DNA from: Janthinobacterium tructae
GTDB lineage: Bacteria; Pseudomonadota; Gammaproteobacteria; Burkholderiales; Burkholderiaceae_D
Reading direction: 5' to 3'
Length of the DNA: 64,000 bases
NCBI RefSeq assembly: GCF_006517255.1
Contig: NZ_CP041185.1
Span: 3,410,001-3,474,000 of the forward strand
Each line of letters opens with the position of its first letter. Position 1 is the stretch's first letter. The position numbers and the translations under genes are program-made. Below, in pieces: positions 55,111 through 64,000 of the stretch. Under the pieces are notes generated by a model that saw only the letters and a list, made by a program, of their open reading frames with translations, ran no database searches and was not told where the DNA came from.

Positions 55111-55985
55111 ACACGCTCCGAATTTTTAGCGCCAAACAAGCCTTGCGGCAGGAAGAACAGGATCAACAAGATCAGCACGAAAGGCACGGCGTCCTTGTAG
55201 GCCGAGGAGATGTAGCCGGCCGTCATGGCTTCGGCGATGCCCAGGATCAGGCCACCGGCAATCGCACCGGCGCCGCCACCGAGGCCACCGAGTACGGCGG
55301 CGACAAAACCTTTCAGCCCCAGCATGATGCCCGCGTCATACGAGGTATACGTGATCGGCGCGACGAGAATGCCGCCCGCCGCGCCCAGCAGGGCCGACAG
55401 GCCGAACGAAAACAGCAGCACCTTGCGCGTGTTGATGCCCACCAGTTGCGCGGCCAGCTTGTTGTGCGAGGTGGCCAGCATGGCCTTGCCCATCAGGGTG
55501 CGGCCGAAGAACCAGCCCAGCACCAGCACGATGACGACCGTCACGCCCAGCACCCACAGGCTTTGCGGCAGCAGGCTGGCGCCCAAAAACTCGATCGGCG
55601 CGTCGCCGGAAAACGCTGGCAGTGTATGCGTATCCTTGCCCAGCCAGATTTGCACCAGGCCGCGCAGCACCAGCGAGGCGCCGATGGTGATGATCAACAG
55701 GGTAATGACCTGCGCATTTTGCGCCGGTTCGATCACGGTTTTTTCCATCAGCAGGCCAACCAGACCCGTGGCGATAACGGCCAGGATGATGGCCAGCGGC
55801 AGCGGCACGCCGGCGGCCGACATCACGGCGGCCAGCATCCCGCCCAGCATGATGAATTCGCCCTGGGCGAAGTTGATCACGCCGCTGGTGTTGTAGATGA
55901 TGGTAAAGCCCAGCGCCGCCAGTGCGTAGGCGGAACCGACCGTCATCCCGGAATACAGAAATTGTAGAAATTGAGCGACTTCCAT
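55107..55985 (-). CDS. livH: Liv-type ABC transporter permease (LivH)
   Basis: 292 residues with about eight helices. It has the LivH start GMTVGSAYALAALGFTIIYN, then GVINFAQGEFIMLGGM and the coupling loop GKAMLATSHNKLAAQLVGIN. First permease of the importer; 72 bp follow the substrate-binding protein gene, a gap often seen where periplasmic proteins are made in excess. Confidence 0.95.
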   Translation of the reverse strand: MEVAQFLQFLYSGMTVGSAYALAALGFTIIYNTSGVINFAQGEFIMLGGMLAAVMSAAGVPLPLAIILAVIATGLVGLLMEKTVIEPAQNAQVITLLIITIGASLVLRGLVQIWLGKDTHTLPAFSGDAPIEFLGASLLPQSLWVLGVTVVIVLVLGWFFGRTLMGKAMLATSHNKLAAQLVGINTRKVLLFSFGLSALLGAAGGILVAPITYTSYDAGIMLGLKGFVAAVLGGLGGGAGAIAGGLILGIAEAMTAGYISSAYKDAVPFVLILLILFFLPQGLFGAKNSERV

Positions 55986-56057
55986 GGTGTCTCCATTATG
56001 TTCGGCTGCGCGCGGACCGCCTTCGAGGGCAGCCCGCGCAGATACTTCTGGCTTACA

Positions 56058-57209
56058 TTATTTCGACAATTGCCATTCGCCGTTCTTCACTTCCACCATG
56101 CGGAACGCCGACAGATCCAGGCCCATGTGGTCTTTGGCCGACATGTTGAAGACACCGGTGGTGCCGACAAAACCCTTGGTCTGCTCCAGTGCCGTGCGCA
56201 CTTTTTCGCGGTCCGTTCCCCCGGCGCGCTTGATGGCGTCGACCGACAGGTTCAGGGCATCGAGTGCATAGCCGCCAAAAGTCGACGGATCGATCTTGTA
56301 GCGCTCCTTATACGTCTTGTCATAGCCGACGACGATGGCCTTCTGCGCGTCGCTGTCCGGCAGCATGGCGCCGATCAGGAGGGCTGGCGTCGGCAAGCGC
56401 ACGCCTTCGGCGGCCTTGCCCGACAGCTTCAGATACTCGTCCGACGCCACGCCGTGCGACTGGTACAGCGGCAGCGCGGCCATGCCCAGCTGGCCGTAGT
56501 TCTTGGTCACCACGGCCGGACCCTGGCCCAGGCCGAAGACGAATACGGCTTGCACGCCGGCCGTGTTCTTGATGCGGGTCAGCTGCGCCGTGATGTCCGT
56601 GTCTTTCGGGCCGTAGGTTTCATCAGCCACCAGGGTGATGCCATATTTCGAGGCGACGATCTGCGATTCCTTGCGGCCCGAGGCGCCGAAGCCGCTCGTT
56701 TCCGACAGCAGGCCCACCTTGCTGATGCCACGCTTCTTCATGTCCTCGAACACCTTCTCGGCCGCCATGCGATCCGTATGCGGCGTCTTGAACACCCATT
56801 TCTTCACGGGATCGATGATCACCACGGCGCCTGCCAGCGAAATGAACGGCATGCTGGCACGCTCCACCAGCGGCGCCATCGCCATCGTCGCGCCGGTGGT
56901 GGTGCCGCCGATCAGAACGTCGACCTTGTCCGACTCGATCAGGCGCTTGGTAAAACCGTTGGCCTTGGCCGCATCGCTGCCGTCATCGTAGTGCACCAGT
57001 TCCAGCTTGCGCCCCAGCACGCCGCCGGCCGCATTGATTTTCTCGATATACAGCTGCAGGGTTTTCAGTTCAGGGTCGCCCAGGAAGGCGGCAGGTCCCG
57101 TGACGGACAGCACGGAACCGATCTTGATGTTATCGGCCGCATACGCGCCCGCGGCGGACATGGCCAGCACGCCGGCGATCAGGGTTTTCTTGAAGATATT
57201 GGCAATCAT
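56058..57209 (-). CDS. ABC transporter substrate-binding protein (Leu/Ile/Val type)
   Basis: 383 residues. The signal peptide (FKKTLIAGVLAMSAAGAYA) is followed by a Peripla_BP_6 domain: IKIGSVLSVTGPAAFLGDPE, INAAGGVLGRKLELVHYDDG, VDVLIGGTTTGATMAMAPLV and YALDALNLSVDAIKRAGG. The ATG at 57209 has GGAG 7 nt upstream; a GTG four codons earlier overlaps that RBS and is less likely. It is placed between paaJ and livH, so phenylacetate or a related aromatic acid is the likely ligand (inference). Confidence 0.93.
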   Translation of the reverse strand: MIANIFKKTLIAGVLAMSAAGAYAADNIKIGSVLSVTGPAAFLGDPELKTLQLYIEKINAAGGVLGRKLELVHYDDGSDAAKANGFTKRLIESDKVDVLIGGTTTGATMAMAPLVERASMPFISLAGAVVIIDPVKKWVFKTPHTDRMAAEKVFEDMKKRGISKVGLLSETSGFGASGRKESQIVASKYGITLVADETYGPKDTDITAQLTRIKNTAGVQAVFVFGLGQGPAVVTKNYGQLGMAALPLYQSHGVASDEYLKLSGKAAEGVRLPTPALLIGAMLPDSDAQKAIVVGYDKTYKERYKIDPSTFGGYALDALNLSVDAIKRAGGTDREKVRTALEQTKGFVGTTGVFNMSAKDHMGLDLSAFRMVEVKNGEWQLSK

Positions 57210-57287
57210 TGTGGTCTCCACCAGGTTGGCACTACGGTCAATGTATGGTTGGCGCTTTTTTACCAGCCTGCGCCTTTTTTTACTTTT

Positions 57288-58493
57288 TTATACGCGTTCA
57301 ATTACTACAGCAATACCCTGCCCCACGCCGATGCACATGGTGCACAGCGCATAGCGCCCGCCCGTGCGTTCCAGCTGGTTCAGGGCCGCCATCACCAGGC
57401 GCGCACCCGATGCGCCCAGCGGATGGCCGATGGCAATCGCGCCGCCATTCGGGTTCACGTGGGCCGCATCGTCCGCCAGGCCAAGGTCGCGCGTGACGGC
57501 CAGCGCCTGCGCCGCAAACGCTTCATTGAGCTCGATGACATCCATCTGCTCGATGGTGAGTCCTGTCTGCGCCAGCACCTTGCGCGAGGCGGGCGACGGG
57601 CCAAAACCCATGATGCGCGGCGCCAGACCGGCCGTGGCCATGCCCAGCACTTTTGCGCGCGGCGTCAATTTGTATTTATCCACGGCGGCGGCGGACGCCA
57701 GCAGGATGGCGCAGGCGCCGTCGTTCAAACCCGAGGCATTGCCAGCCGTGACCGTGCCATCCGGCTTGACCACGCCCTTGAGCTTTGCCAGCATGTCCAG
57801 CGAGGTATCGGGACGCGGATGCTCATCCATCGTCACCATCTTCGGCTCGCCTTTTTTCTGCGGCACGGCGACGGGCACGATTTCGCGATCGAAGACGCCA
57901 GCGGCGTTAGCGGCCGCCCAGCGCTGCTGGCTGCGCAAGGCCAGACCATCCTGGTCGGCGCGGCTGATGCCAAATTCCACGGCCACGTTTTCCGCCGTTT
58001 CCGGCATGGTGTCGATGCCGTACTGCGTTTTCATCTTGCCATTGACGAAGCGCCAGCCCAGGGTCGTGTCTTCGATTTTCGCCGCGCGCGAGAATGCGCC
58101 GTCAGCCTTGCCCATCACGAAAGGCGCGCGCGTCATGCTTTCCACGCCACCGGCAATGATCAGCTCCGCCTCACCCGCCTTGATGGAACGGGCCGCCATG
58201 CCGACGGCGTCCAGACTGGAGCCGCACAGACGGTTGATGGTATTGGCCGGTACTGCTGCCGGCAAACCGGCCAGCAGCGCAGCCATGCGGCCCACGTTGC
58301 GGTTGTCTTCGCCCGCCTGGTTGGCGCAGCCGTAGAACACGTCGTCGATGGCGGACCAGTCGACGGTAGGATTGCGGGCGATCAGCGCGGCAATCGGCAG
58401 CGCGCCCAGGTCGTCGGCGCGCACGCTGGAGAGTGCCCCGCCATAGCGGCCAAATGGCGTGCGCACGGCATCACAGATAAAAGCGTCGTTCAT
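57288..58493 (-). CDS. paaJ: 3-oxoadipyl-CoA / 3-oxo-5,6-dehydrosuberyl-CoA thiolase
   Basis: Thiolase of 401 residues that releases acetyl-CoA and succinyl-CoA at the end of the phenylacetate pathway. The nucleophile Cys lies in NRLCGSSLDAVG. The C-terminal catalytic His and Cys lie in GGAIAIGHPLGASGARL and CTMCIGVGQGIAV. It shows the PaaJ/PcaF start DAFICDAVRTPFGRYGGALS. It lies 22 bp after paaK. It could equally serve the beta-ketoadipate pathway. Confidence 0.94.
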   Translation of the reverse strand: MNDAFICDAVRTPFGRYGGALSSVRADDLGALPIAALIARNPTVDWSAIDDVFYGCANQAGEDNRNVGRMAALLAGLPAAVPANTINRLCGSSLDAVGMAARSIKAGEAELIIAGGVESMTRAPFVMGKADGAFSRAAKIEDTTLGWRFVNGKMKTQYGIDTMPETAENVAVEFGISRADQDGLALRSQQRWAAANAAGVFDREIVPVAVPQKKGEPKMVTMDEHPRPDTSLDMLAKLKGVVKPDGTVTAGNASGLNDGACAILLASAAAVDKYKLTPRAKVLGMATAGLAPRIMGFGPSPASRKVLAQTGLTIEQMDVIELNEAFAAQALAVTRDLGLADDAAHVNPNGGAIAIGHPLGASGARLVMAALNQLERTGGRYALCTMCIGVGQGIAVVIERV

Positions 58494-58515
58494 GTTTGGT
58501 TCCTTGTTCTGGCTA

Positions 58516-59847
58516 TCAGGGGAAAAGCTTCGGGCGCTGGTCGACCACGCGGCGGGCCTTGCCCGTCAGGGTGCGTTCGATGCCGGCGGCGGCCACCAGG
58601 CGCACGCGCGTGCTCACGCCCACATGCGTCTTGATGCGGTGTTCCAGCTCGCGCGCCAGGCCATCGGTCTCGCTGGCCGAGATGGTGGCGGTGAGATCGA
58701 TACGCAGCTCGGCGATCACTTCGAGCTTGTCGAGGTGGCCGTCGCGCGTGACCACCAGCTGGTATTGCGGCGCCAGCTTCGGCATCTTCAAAATCAGCTC
58801 TTCGATCTGGGTGGGGAAGACGTTCACGCCGCGGATGATCAGCATGTCGTCCGAGCGGCCCGTGATCTTGCCGATGCGGCGCATCGAGCGCGAGGTGGGC
58901 GGCAGCAAGCGGGTCAGGTCGCGCGTGCGGTAGCGGATGACGGGCAGCGCCTCCTTCGACAGCGAGGTGAAGACCAGTTCACCCTCCTCGCCATCCGGCA
59001 GCACTTCGCCCGTTTCCGGATCGATGATCTCGGGGTAGAAATGATCTTCCCAGATGACGGGTCCGTCCTTGCTTTCGATGCATTCCGACGCCACGCCAGG
59101 CCCCATTACTTCGGACAGGCCATAGATGTCGACGGCGTCGATGCCGGCGCGCGCTTCGATTTCCGCACGCATGGCGTCCGTCCACGGCTCGGCGCCGAAG
59201 ATGCCCACCTTCAGCGACGATTCAGCCGGATCGAGACCCTGGCGCGTGAACTCCTCGATGATGTTGAGCATGTACGACGGCGTGACCATGATGATCGATG
59301 GCTTGAAATCCTGGATCAATTGCACCTGCTTTTCCGTCTGGCCGCCCGACATCGGGATGACGGTGCAGCCCAGGCGTTCGGCACCGTAATGCGCGCCCAG
59401 GCCGCCCGTGAACAGGCCGTAGCCGTAGGAGATATGCACCATGTCGCCCGCGCGGCCGCCGCCGGCACGGATCGAGCGCGCCACCACGTTGGCCCAGGTA
59501 TCGATGTCGTTCTGCGTGTAGCCAACCACCGTTGCCTTGCCCGTGGTGCCGCTCGACGCGTGGATGCGCACCACTTGCTCGCGCGGCACGGCAAACAGGC
59601 CAAACGGATAATTGTCGCGCAAGACTTTTTTATCGGTGAACGGGAATTTCGACAGATCGGACAGCGACTTCAGGTCGTCCGGATGCACGCCCGCTTCGTC
59701 AAAAGCGGCGCGGTAATGGGGCACGTTGTCATACGCGTGCTTGAGCGTCCATTTCATGCGTTCGAGCTGCAGCGCCTGCAGTTCATCCTTGCTGGCGCGC
59801 TCGATCGGTTCGAGGTCATTGGGGGAAGGCGTACGTTGGACCATCAT
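58516..59847 (-). CDS. paaK: Phenylacetate-CoA ligase
   Basis: First enzyme of the pathway: phenylacetate + ATP + CoA to phenylacetyl-CoA. It has 443 residues in the AMP-forming superfamily, with the P-loop SSGTTGKATVVGYT, YGLSEVMGPGVASEC and the C-terminal RSDDMLIIRGVNVFPTQIEE, all typical of PaaK. MMVQ leaves a one-codon start ambiguity. It lies between paaI and paaJ. Confidence 0.97.
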   Translation of the reverse strand: MMVQRTPSPNDLEPIERASKDELQALQLERMKWTLKHAYDNVPHYRAAFDEAGVHPDDLKSLSDLSKFPFTDKKVLRDNYPFGLFAVPREQVVRIHASSGTTGKATVVGYTQNDIDTWANVVARSIRAGGGRAGDMVHISYGYGLFTGGLGAHYGAERLGCTVIPMSGGQTEKQVQLIQDFKPSIIMVTPSYMLNIIEEFTRQGLDPAESSLKVGIFGAEPWTDAMRAEIEARAGIDAVDIYGLSEVMGPGVASECIESKDGPVIWEDHFYPEIIDPETGEVLPDGEEGELVFTSLSKEALPVIRYRTRDLTRLLPPTSRSMRRIGKITGRSDDMLIIRGVNVFPTQIEELILKMPKLAPQYQLVVTRDGHLDKLEVIAELRIDLTATISASETDGLARELEHRIKTHVGVSTRVRLVAAAGIERTLTGKARRVVDQRPKLFP

Positions 59848-59911
59848 TGTCTCCTGTTTAATTCCTTAACTATTCAATCGGTATTGGCAGTTCAAGCCTG
59901 CTCTTATCACT

Positions 59912-60337
59912 TCAATTGCTGATGACTTCGCCCGCCACGCGGATCGACTTGCCGCGAAAGAGCGCGACGGCGCGGCCATCCTGGTTGCTGACCTTGACGT
60001 CGTAGACGCCGCTCTTGCCGGCCAGCGCCTGTTCGACGGCATGCGCCGTGAGCACGTCGCCTTCGCGGCCCGGCGCCAGATAATCGATGGTGCAGCCGGC
60101 GCCCACGGTATTCATGTTGTAGCTGTTGCAGGCAAACGCGAAGGCGCTGTCGGCCAGGGCAAAGATAAAGCCGCCGTGGCAGGTCTGGTGGCCGTTGAGC
60201 ATATCTGGGCGCACCGTCATCGTCATGCGCGCATGGCCGGGTCCCACCTCGGCCAGGGCGATGCCCATGGCAGCGGTGGCGTTATCGCGCGACAGCATGG
60301 AAGCGGCGGCCGCTTCGGCCAATGCCTGTGCCGTCAT
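59912..60337 (-). CDS. paaI: PaaI hydroxyphenylacetyl-CoA thioesterase
   Basis: 141-residue hotdog thioesterase that clears dead-end CoA esters and frees CoA in phenylacetate breakdown. Motifs are GHQTCHGGFIFALADSAFAF (catalytic Asp in LADSAF) and a C-terminal SGVYDVKVSNQDGRAVALFR. I chose the ATG at 60337 because AAGGA lies 7 nt upstream. Longer in-frame starts would overlap the end of paaH. Confidence 0.94.
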   Translation of the reverse strand: MTAQALAEAAAASMLSRDNATAAMGIALAEVGPGHARMTMTVRPDMLNGHQTCHGGFIFALADSAFAFACNSYNMNTVGAGCTIDYLAPGREGDVLTAHAVEQALAGKSGVYDVKVSNQDGRAVALFRGKSIRVAGEVISN

Positions 60338-60359
60338 GTTGTGGTCCTTATTTGACATA

Positions 60360-61928
60360 TCATTCGGCATGAAACGTCGCTCCAGTGGCAAGTTTGCGGC
60401 GCAGCAGCGGCGAGACACGGTAGCGGTCTTCGCCATAGCCTTGCGCCAGGTGGTGCAGCACGGTCACGATGTGCTGCACGCCCACCGCATCGGCCCAGGC
60501 CAGCGGTCCGCGCGGATAATTGACGCCCTTCTGCATGGCGATATCGACGGCAGCCACCGTGCACACACCCTGGTTGACGGCGTCGGCTGCCTCGTTGGCC
60601 AGCATGGCGACCGTGCGCATGACGGCCAGGCCAGGCACGTCGTCCAGGCGCGTGACGATGAAACCGGCCGCCTGGAACAGGCCCACGACGGCCGCGTAGG
60701 CGGCATCGCTGCACTGATCGGCACGGGCCACGGCAATGCGTTTGGCTCCGGCGTAATCGAGCGCCAGGTCGAACAGCACCGTGTCCGGATGCTGGTTGTC
60801 GTGCGCGCGCTGGGTGGCGCTGCGTCCGTCCGTGAGATAAATCGCGGCGCCGTTGCAATGCAGGGCCGGCGCTTCGTCCATCGCCTGGCCTTCGTGCGTG
60901 ACGCGGCGGCTGACGGTGATGCTGGCCTGCTCCAGGCGCTGCACCAGGCTGCGAATGACGCCGCTGTGGCCACGGCCATCGCCGCCGATGGCAGCCGACA
61001 GGGCAACGAATTCCGGGGTCGCTTGCGCGCTTTCCGCCTGCGCCACGGGGGCCGGTGCACCTTCGCCGTACAGGTAAAAGCCACGGCCCGATTTGCGGCC
61101 GAGGAAACCGGCGTTGACCATTTCCTGCTGCAGCACGGACGGCGTGAAACGGGGGTCATTGAAATAAGCGCCGAACACGGATTGGGTGACGGAGAAATTC
61201 ACGTCGTGGCCGATCAGGTCCATCAACTCGAATGGGCCCATGCGGAAACCGCCCGCTTCGCGCAGCACGCAATCGATGGTGGCGGCATCACCCGCCTGTT
61301 CGTTCAACAGACGCCAGCCTTCCGCGTAAAACGGACGGGCGACACGGTTGACGATGAAGCCGGGCGTCGATTTCGCATGCACGGGGCTCTTGCCCCAGGC
61401 GATAGACGTGTCATACACGGTGGCGGCGACTTGCTCGCTGGTGGCCAGACCACTGATCACTTCGACCAGCGCCATCAGGGGCACGGGATTAAAGAAGTGC
61501 ATGCCGACCAGGCGTTCCGGGCGGCGCAACTTGGCGGCGATGGCCGTCACGGAAATCGACGACGTGTTCGTCGCCAGGATACAGTCGTCGCTGACCAGCG
61601 CTTCGAGTTCGGCGAACAGGCCGCGCTTGACGTCGAGATTTTCCACGATGGCTTCCACCACCAGGGCGCAATCGCTCACGTCGGCCAGGCTGCCGGCCGC
61701 CTGCAGGCGCGCCGTGGCGGCCGCCGCTTCGTCAGCCGTCATGCGGCCCTTTTCAGCCAGCTTCGCATACATCTTGCCGATATCGAGCAAGGCCTTGCTG
61801 ACGGCTTCCGCGCGCGTGTCGTACAGTTTGACTGTGTAGCCGGCAGCCGCGGCCACCTGTGCGATGCCGGCGCCCATGGCGCCGCTGCCGATGACGGCGA
61901 CGATACTGTTGTTTGCCAATGCGCTCAT
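60360..61928 (-). CDS. paaH: PaaH 3-hydroxyadipyl-CoA dehydrogenase
   Basis: NAD-dependent dehydrogenase, 522 residues, acting late in the pathway on 3-hydroxyadipyl-CoA. The Rossmann start is IVAVIGSGAMGAGIAQVAAA, followed by NTSSISVTAIA, MHFFNPVPLMALVEVI, TPGFIVNRVARPFYAEG and a second C-terminal 3HCDH domain (GVNYPRGPLAWADAVG), which explains the length beyond FadB-type single-domain enzymes. It lies one base after paaG. Confidence 0.96.
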   Translation of the reverse strand: MSALANNSIVAVIGSGAMGAGIAQVAAAAGYTVKLYDTRAEAVSKALLDIGKMYAKLAEKGRMTADEAAAATARLQAAGSLADVSDCALVVEAIVENLDVKRGLFAELEALVSDDCILATNTSSISVTAIAAKLRRPERLVGMHFFNPVPLMALVEVISGLATSEQVAATVYDTSIAWGKSPVHAKSTPGFIVNRVARPFYAEGWRLLNEQAGDAATIDCVLREAGGFRMGPFELMDLIGHDVNFSVTQSVFGAYFNDPRFTPSVLQQEMVNAGFLGRKSGRGFYLYGEGAPAPVAQAESAQATPEFVALSAAIGGDGRGHSGVIRSLVQRLEQASITVSRRVTHEGQAMDEAPALHCNGAAIYLTDGRSATQRAHDNQHPDTVLFDLALDYAGAKRIAVARADQCSDAAYAAVVGLFQAAGFIVTRLDDVPGLAVMRTVAMLANEAADAVNQGVCTVAAVDIAMQKGVNYPRGPLAWADAVGVQHIVTVLHHLAQGYGEDRYRVSPLLRRKLATGATFHAE

Positions 61929-61929
61929 A

Positions 61930-62721
61930 TCAGTGTCCCTTGAATTGCGGTGCGCGCTTTTCCATGAAGGCGGCCACGCCTTCGCGGTAATCGTCGCTGT
62001 GACCGAGTTCGCTCATCATGCGCGCTTCCAGCGCCAGCTGCTGCGGCAGGGTATTGGCGCCACTTAGAGCCAGCGCCTGCTTGGTGTACGCCAGTCCCTT
62101 GGTCGGCGCGCTGGCAAAATGCACGGCCAGCTTGCGCGTTTCTTCCGCCAGTTGGGCATCCTCCACGCACTTCCAGATCAGGCCCCAGTCTTCGGCTTTT
62201 TCGGCCGTCAGTTTTTCACCGAGCATGGCCAGGCCCATGGCGCGCGCCGATCCGATCAGGCGTGGCAGGAAGAAGGTACCGCCCGTGTCCGGGATCAGGC
62301 CCAGCTTGCAGAACACTTCGACGAAGCTGGCCGACTTGCCGGCGATGACGATGTCGCAGGCCAGCGCCAGATTGGCGCCCGCGCCGGCGGCCACGCCATT
62401 GACGGCACAAATCACGGGCATCGGCAGTGCTTTCAAGGCCAGCACCAGCGGTGCATAGTTCTTTTCCACCGACTCGCCCAGGTCCACGCCCTGCGAGCCT
62501 GGTTCGACGGCGCGGTCGGACAGATCCTGTCCAGCGCAAAAGCCGCGCCCCGCGCCCGTCAGCACGAACACGCGCACGGCGCTGTCGGCGTTCACTTTCG
62601 CAAGCGCATCGCGCACTTCCTCGTGCATGGCTTGCGTAAAACTATTGAGCTTGTCGGGACGGTTCAGGGTGAGCGTCGCGATACCCTGCTCGATGGTAAA
62701 GAGGATGTTTTGGTAGGTCAT
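61930..62721 (-). CDS. paaG: PaaG ring-1,2-epoxyphenylacetyl-CoA isomerase
   Basis: Crotonase-fold enzyme of 263 residues that isomerises the epoxide of phenylacetyl-CoA to oxepin-CoA. LTGAGRGFCAGQDLSDR (oxyanion loop), NGVAAGAGANLALACDIVIA and the Asp of LIPDTGGTFFLPRL fit PaaG. It lies between paaE and paaH in the usual functional group, with 51 bp to paaE. Confidence 0.95.
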   Translation of the reverse strand: MTYQNILFTIEQGIATLTLNRPDKLNSFTQAMHEEVRDALAKVNADSAVRVFVLTGAGRGFCAGQDLSDRAVEPGSQGVDLGESVEKNYAPLVLALKALPMPVICAVNGVAAGAGANLALACDIVIAGKSASFVEVFCKLGLIPDTGGTFFLPRLIGSARAMGLAMLGEKLTAEKAEDWGLIWKCVEDAQLAEETRKLAVHFASAPTKGLAYTKQALALSGANTLPQQLALEARMMSELGHSDDYREGVAAFMEKRAPQFKGH

Positions 62722-62772
62722 GGCGTCTCGTTTTTTTAATGGATACGGCAGGGCACTTGCCCTGCGCCGGCT

Positions 62773-63852
62773 TTATTCAGCCTGGTCGAAATCGACCACG
62801 ACCTTGTCGGTCAGCGGAAAACTCTGGCAGCTGAGGACGAAGCCGCGCGCCACTTCGTAGTCTTCCAGCGCATAGTTGACGTCCATTTCGACCTTGCCGT
62901 CGAGGATCTTGCAGCGGCAGGTCGAGCACACGCCACCCTTGCACGAGTAGCGCATGTCCAGCCCGGCGCGCAGGCCCGCGTCGAGAATCGATTCCTTGTC
63001 CTTGTCCATCGTGAAGGTGGTGTGGTTGCCATCCAGGATGACGGTCACTTCCGTTTCCTGCACGGCGCCCGCGTCGAATTGCGCGCGCGGCTTATGAAGG
63101 TTTTTCGGGATGCTGGCGGCGAACAGTTCGATCTTGATATTCTGCTTGGGCATGCCGGCCGCCTGCAGGGCGGCGGAGACGCCCAGCATCATGTCTTCCG
63201 GGCCGCAGATGAAGGCGTTGTCATAATCTTCTACCTTGATCCAGTGCTGCAGGAACTGCTCGCATTTTTCCTGCGTGATGCGGCCGTTGAACAGTTCGAT
63301 ATCCTGCTGCTCGCGGCTCATCACGTACACCAGGTTCAAACGCTCCAGGTACACGTCCTTCAAGTCCGTCAATTCTTCCTTGAAGATGACGGACGACGAG
63401 GCGCGGTTGCCGTAAAACAGAGTGAAGCGGCTCAATGGTTCCGTCAGCAAGGTCGTCTTGATGATGGAGAGGATGGGCGTGATGCCGCTGCCGGCCGCAA
63501 ACGCCAGGTAGTGCTTGCGGTTGACGCAGTCGAGCGGCACGTTGAAGTGGCCCATGGGCGGCATCACCTCGATGGTGGCGCCGGCCTTGAGCGTATCGTT
63601 CGCCCAGGTAGAGAAAGCGCCGCCCGGCGTGCGCTTGATGGCCACGCGCAGGGTGCCGTCCTGCACCGCCGAACAGATGGAATACGAGCGGCGCACGTCT
63701 TCCGCATTGATATTGGCGCGCAGGGTCAGGTGCTGGCCCTGCTGGAAGCGGAACTGCTGCTGCAGTTCCGCTGGCACGTCGAACGTGACGGCGATGGTGT
63801 CGCGCGTTTCATTGCGTACGTTCGATACGCACAGCGGATAAAATTTACTCAT
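62773..63852 (-). CDS. paaE: PaaE reductase of phenylacetyl-CoA epoxidase
   Basis: Electron-transfer subunit for the PaaABC(D)E monooxygenase. It has 359 residues: an FAD-binding barrel (RRSYSICSAV), an NAD domain (AAGSGITPILSIIKT, FICGPEDMM) and a C-terminal plant-type 2Fe-2S ferredoxin with Cys ligands in YSCKGGVCSTCRCKILDG and FVLSCQS. It lies 40 bp after paaD. Confidence 0.97.
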   Translation of the reverse strand: MSKFYPLCVSNVRNETRDTIAVTFDVPAELQQQFRFQQGQHLTLRANINAEDVRRSYSICSAVQDGTLRVAIKRTPGGAFSTWANDTLKAGATIEVMPPMGHFNVPLDCVNRKHYLAFAAGSGITPILSIIKTTLLTEPLSRFTLFYGNRASSSVIFKEELTDLKDVYLERLNLVYVMSREQQDIELFNGRITQEKCEQFLQHWIKVEDYDNAFICGPEDMMLGVSAALQAAGMPKQNIKIELFAASIPKNLHKPRAQFDAGAVQETEVTVILDGNHTTFTMDKDKESILDAGLRAGLDMRYSCKGGVCSTCRCKILDGKVEMDVNYALEDYEVARGFVLSCQSFPLTDKVVVDFDQAE

Positions 63853-63892
63853 GCTTCATCTCCAGTTTCTTCGGAACGTGTGCCTGATTTTT

Positions 63893-64000
63893 TTAGTGGC
63901 ACTTGAAGTAATCAAACGGTTCGCGGCAAGCCAGGCATTTGTACAGGGCCTTGCACGGCGTGGAGCCGAACTGGCTGGTCAGCTGCGTATGCGTGGAACC
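63893..64000 (-). CDS. paaD: PaaD, C-terminal end (truncated by window edge)
   Basis: Only the last 35 residues lie in the window, read directly from the sequence. The text STPCKALYKCLACREPFDYF, then KCH and stop, is the Cys-rich tail of PaaD, a DUF59-type protein needed for maturation or function of the phenylacetyl-CoA epoxidase. paaA, B and C should lie to the right of the window. Confidence 0.92.
   Translation of the reverse strand, partial: GSTHTQLTSQFGSTPCKALYKCLACREPFDYFKCH

Overview
The window comes from a GC-rich betaproteobacterium. The betaproteobacterial-type phenylacetate genes, a cyanophycin-degradation locus, a kdp operon and numerous TonB/ABC systems fit the Oxalobacteraceae, and Janthinobacterium or a close relative is my best guess. 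That assignment rests on remembered family resemblance, not on a search. Coding density is high. I see no rRNA, tRNA, CRISPR array, prophage or intact insertion sequence.

Layout. (1) 1-5654, minus strand: K+-ATPase operon, a 30-codon membrane ORF-kdpF-kdpA-kdpB-kdpC, then kdpD running off the left edge, with an inverted pair of REP-like hairpins between kdpC and kdpD. (2) 6029-13986, plus strand: parE, an HscC-type Hsp70, a membrane J-like protein and parC. A consensus LexA box lies just upstream of parE. (3) 13987-17880: a terminator, a 162-bp palindromic element, an orphan LuxR-type HTH ORF, a secreted-type M43 metalloprotease with a seven-repeat propeller, its small partner gene, and an Ala/Lys-rich exported protein. 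(4) 18096-30466, minus strand: a near-continuous gene string, small leader ORF-fabI-outer membrane factor-HlyD-ABC-ABC permease-DUF3141-MaoC/Pta fusion-ackA, preceded by a perfect FNR box placed correctly over a -10 element. (5) 30898-34365: M64 peptidase, and a divergent TetR/DUF418 pair with a palindromic operator. (6) 34356-42294: secreted cyanophycinase, TonB receptor, RpiR regulator, a CphZ-like dipeptide hydrolase and a YfcC transporter. (7) 42300-49466: GNAT, a small exported protein, argH, an M24 peptidase, and a porin/PBP-like/chemoreceptor operon. (8) 49856-64000, minus strand: phenylacetate catabolism paaD(partial)-E-G-H-I-K-J, a Liv-type ABC importer, then paaY-paaZ.

How the genes may work together. 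The most interesting system is region 4. An (R)-specific hydratase fused to a phosphotransacylase, an enoyl reductase, an acyl kinase and a PHA-synthase-like alpha/beta hydrolase would allow intracellular (R)-3-hydroxybutyryl-CoA to be fermented through crotonyl-CoA and butyryl-CoA to an acid plus ATP, with NADH consumed. The FNR box suggests this happens when oxygen is scarce. Region 6 looks like a foraging locus: cyanophycin is cut outside the cytoplasm, beta-Asp-Arg is taken up and then hydrolysed inside. Region 2 puts topoisomerase IV and a chaperone pair under apparent SOS control. Functions are inferred from sequence alone.
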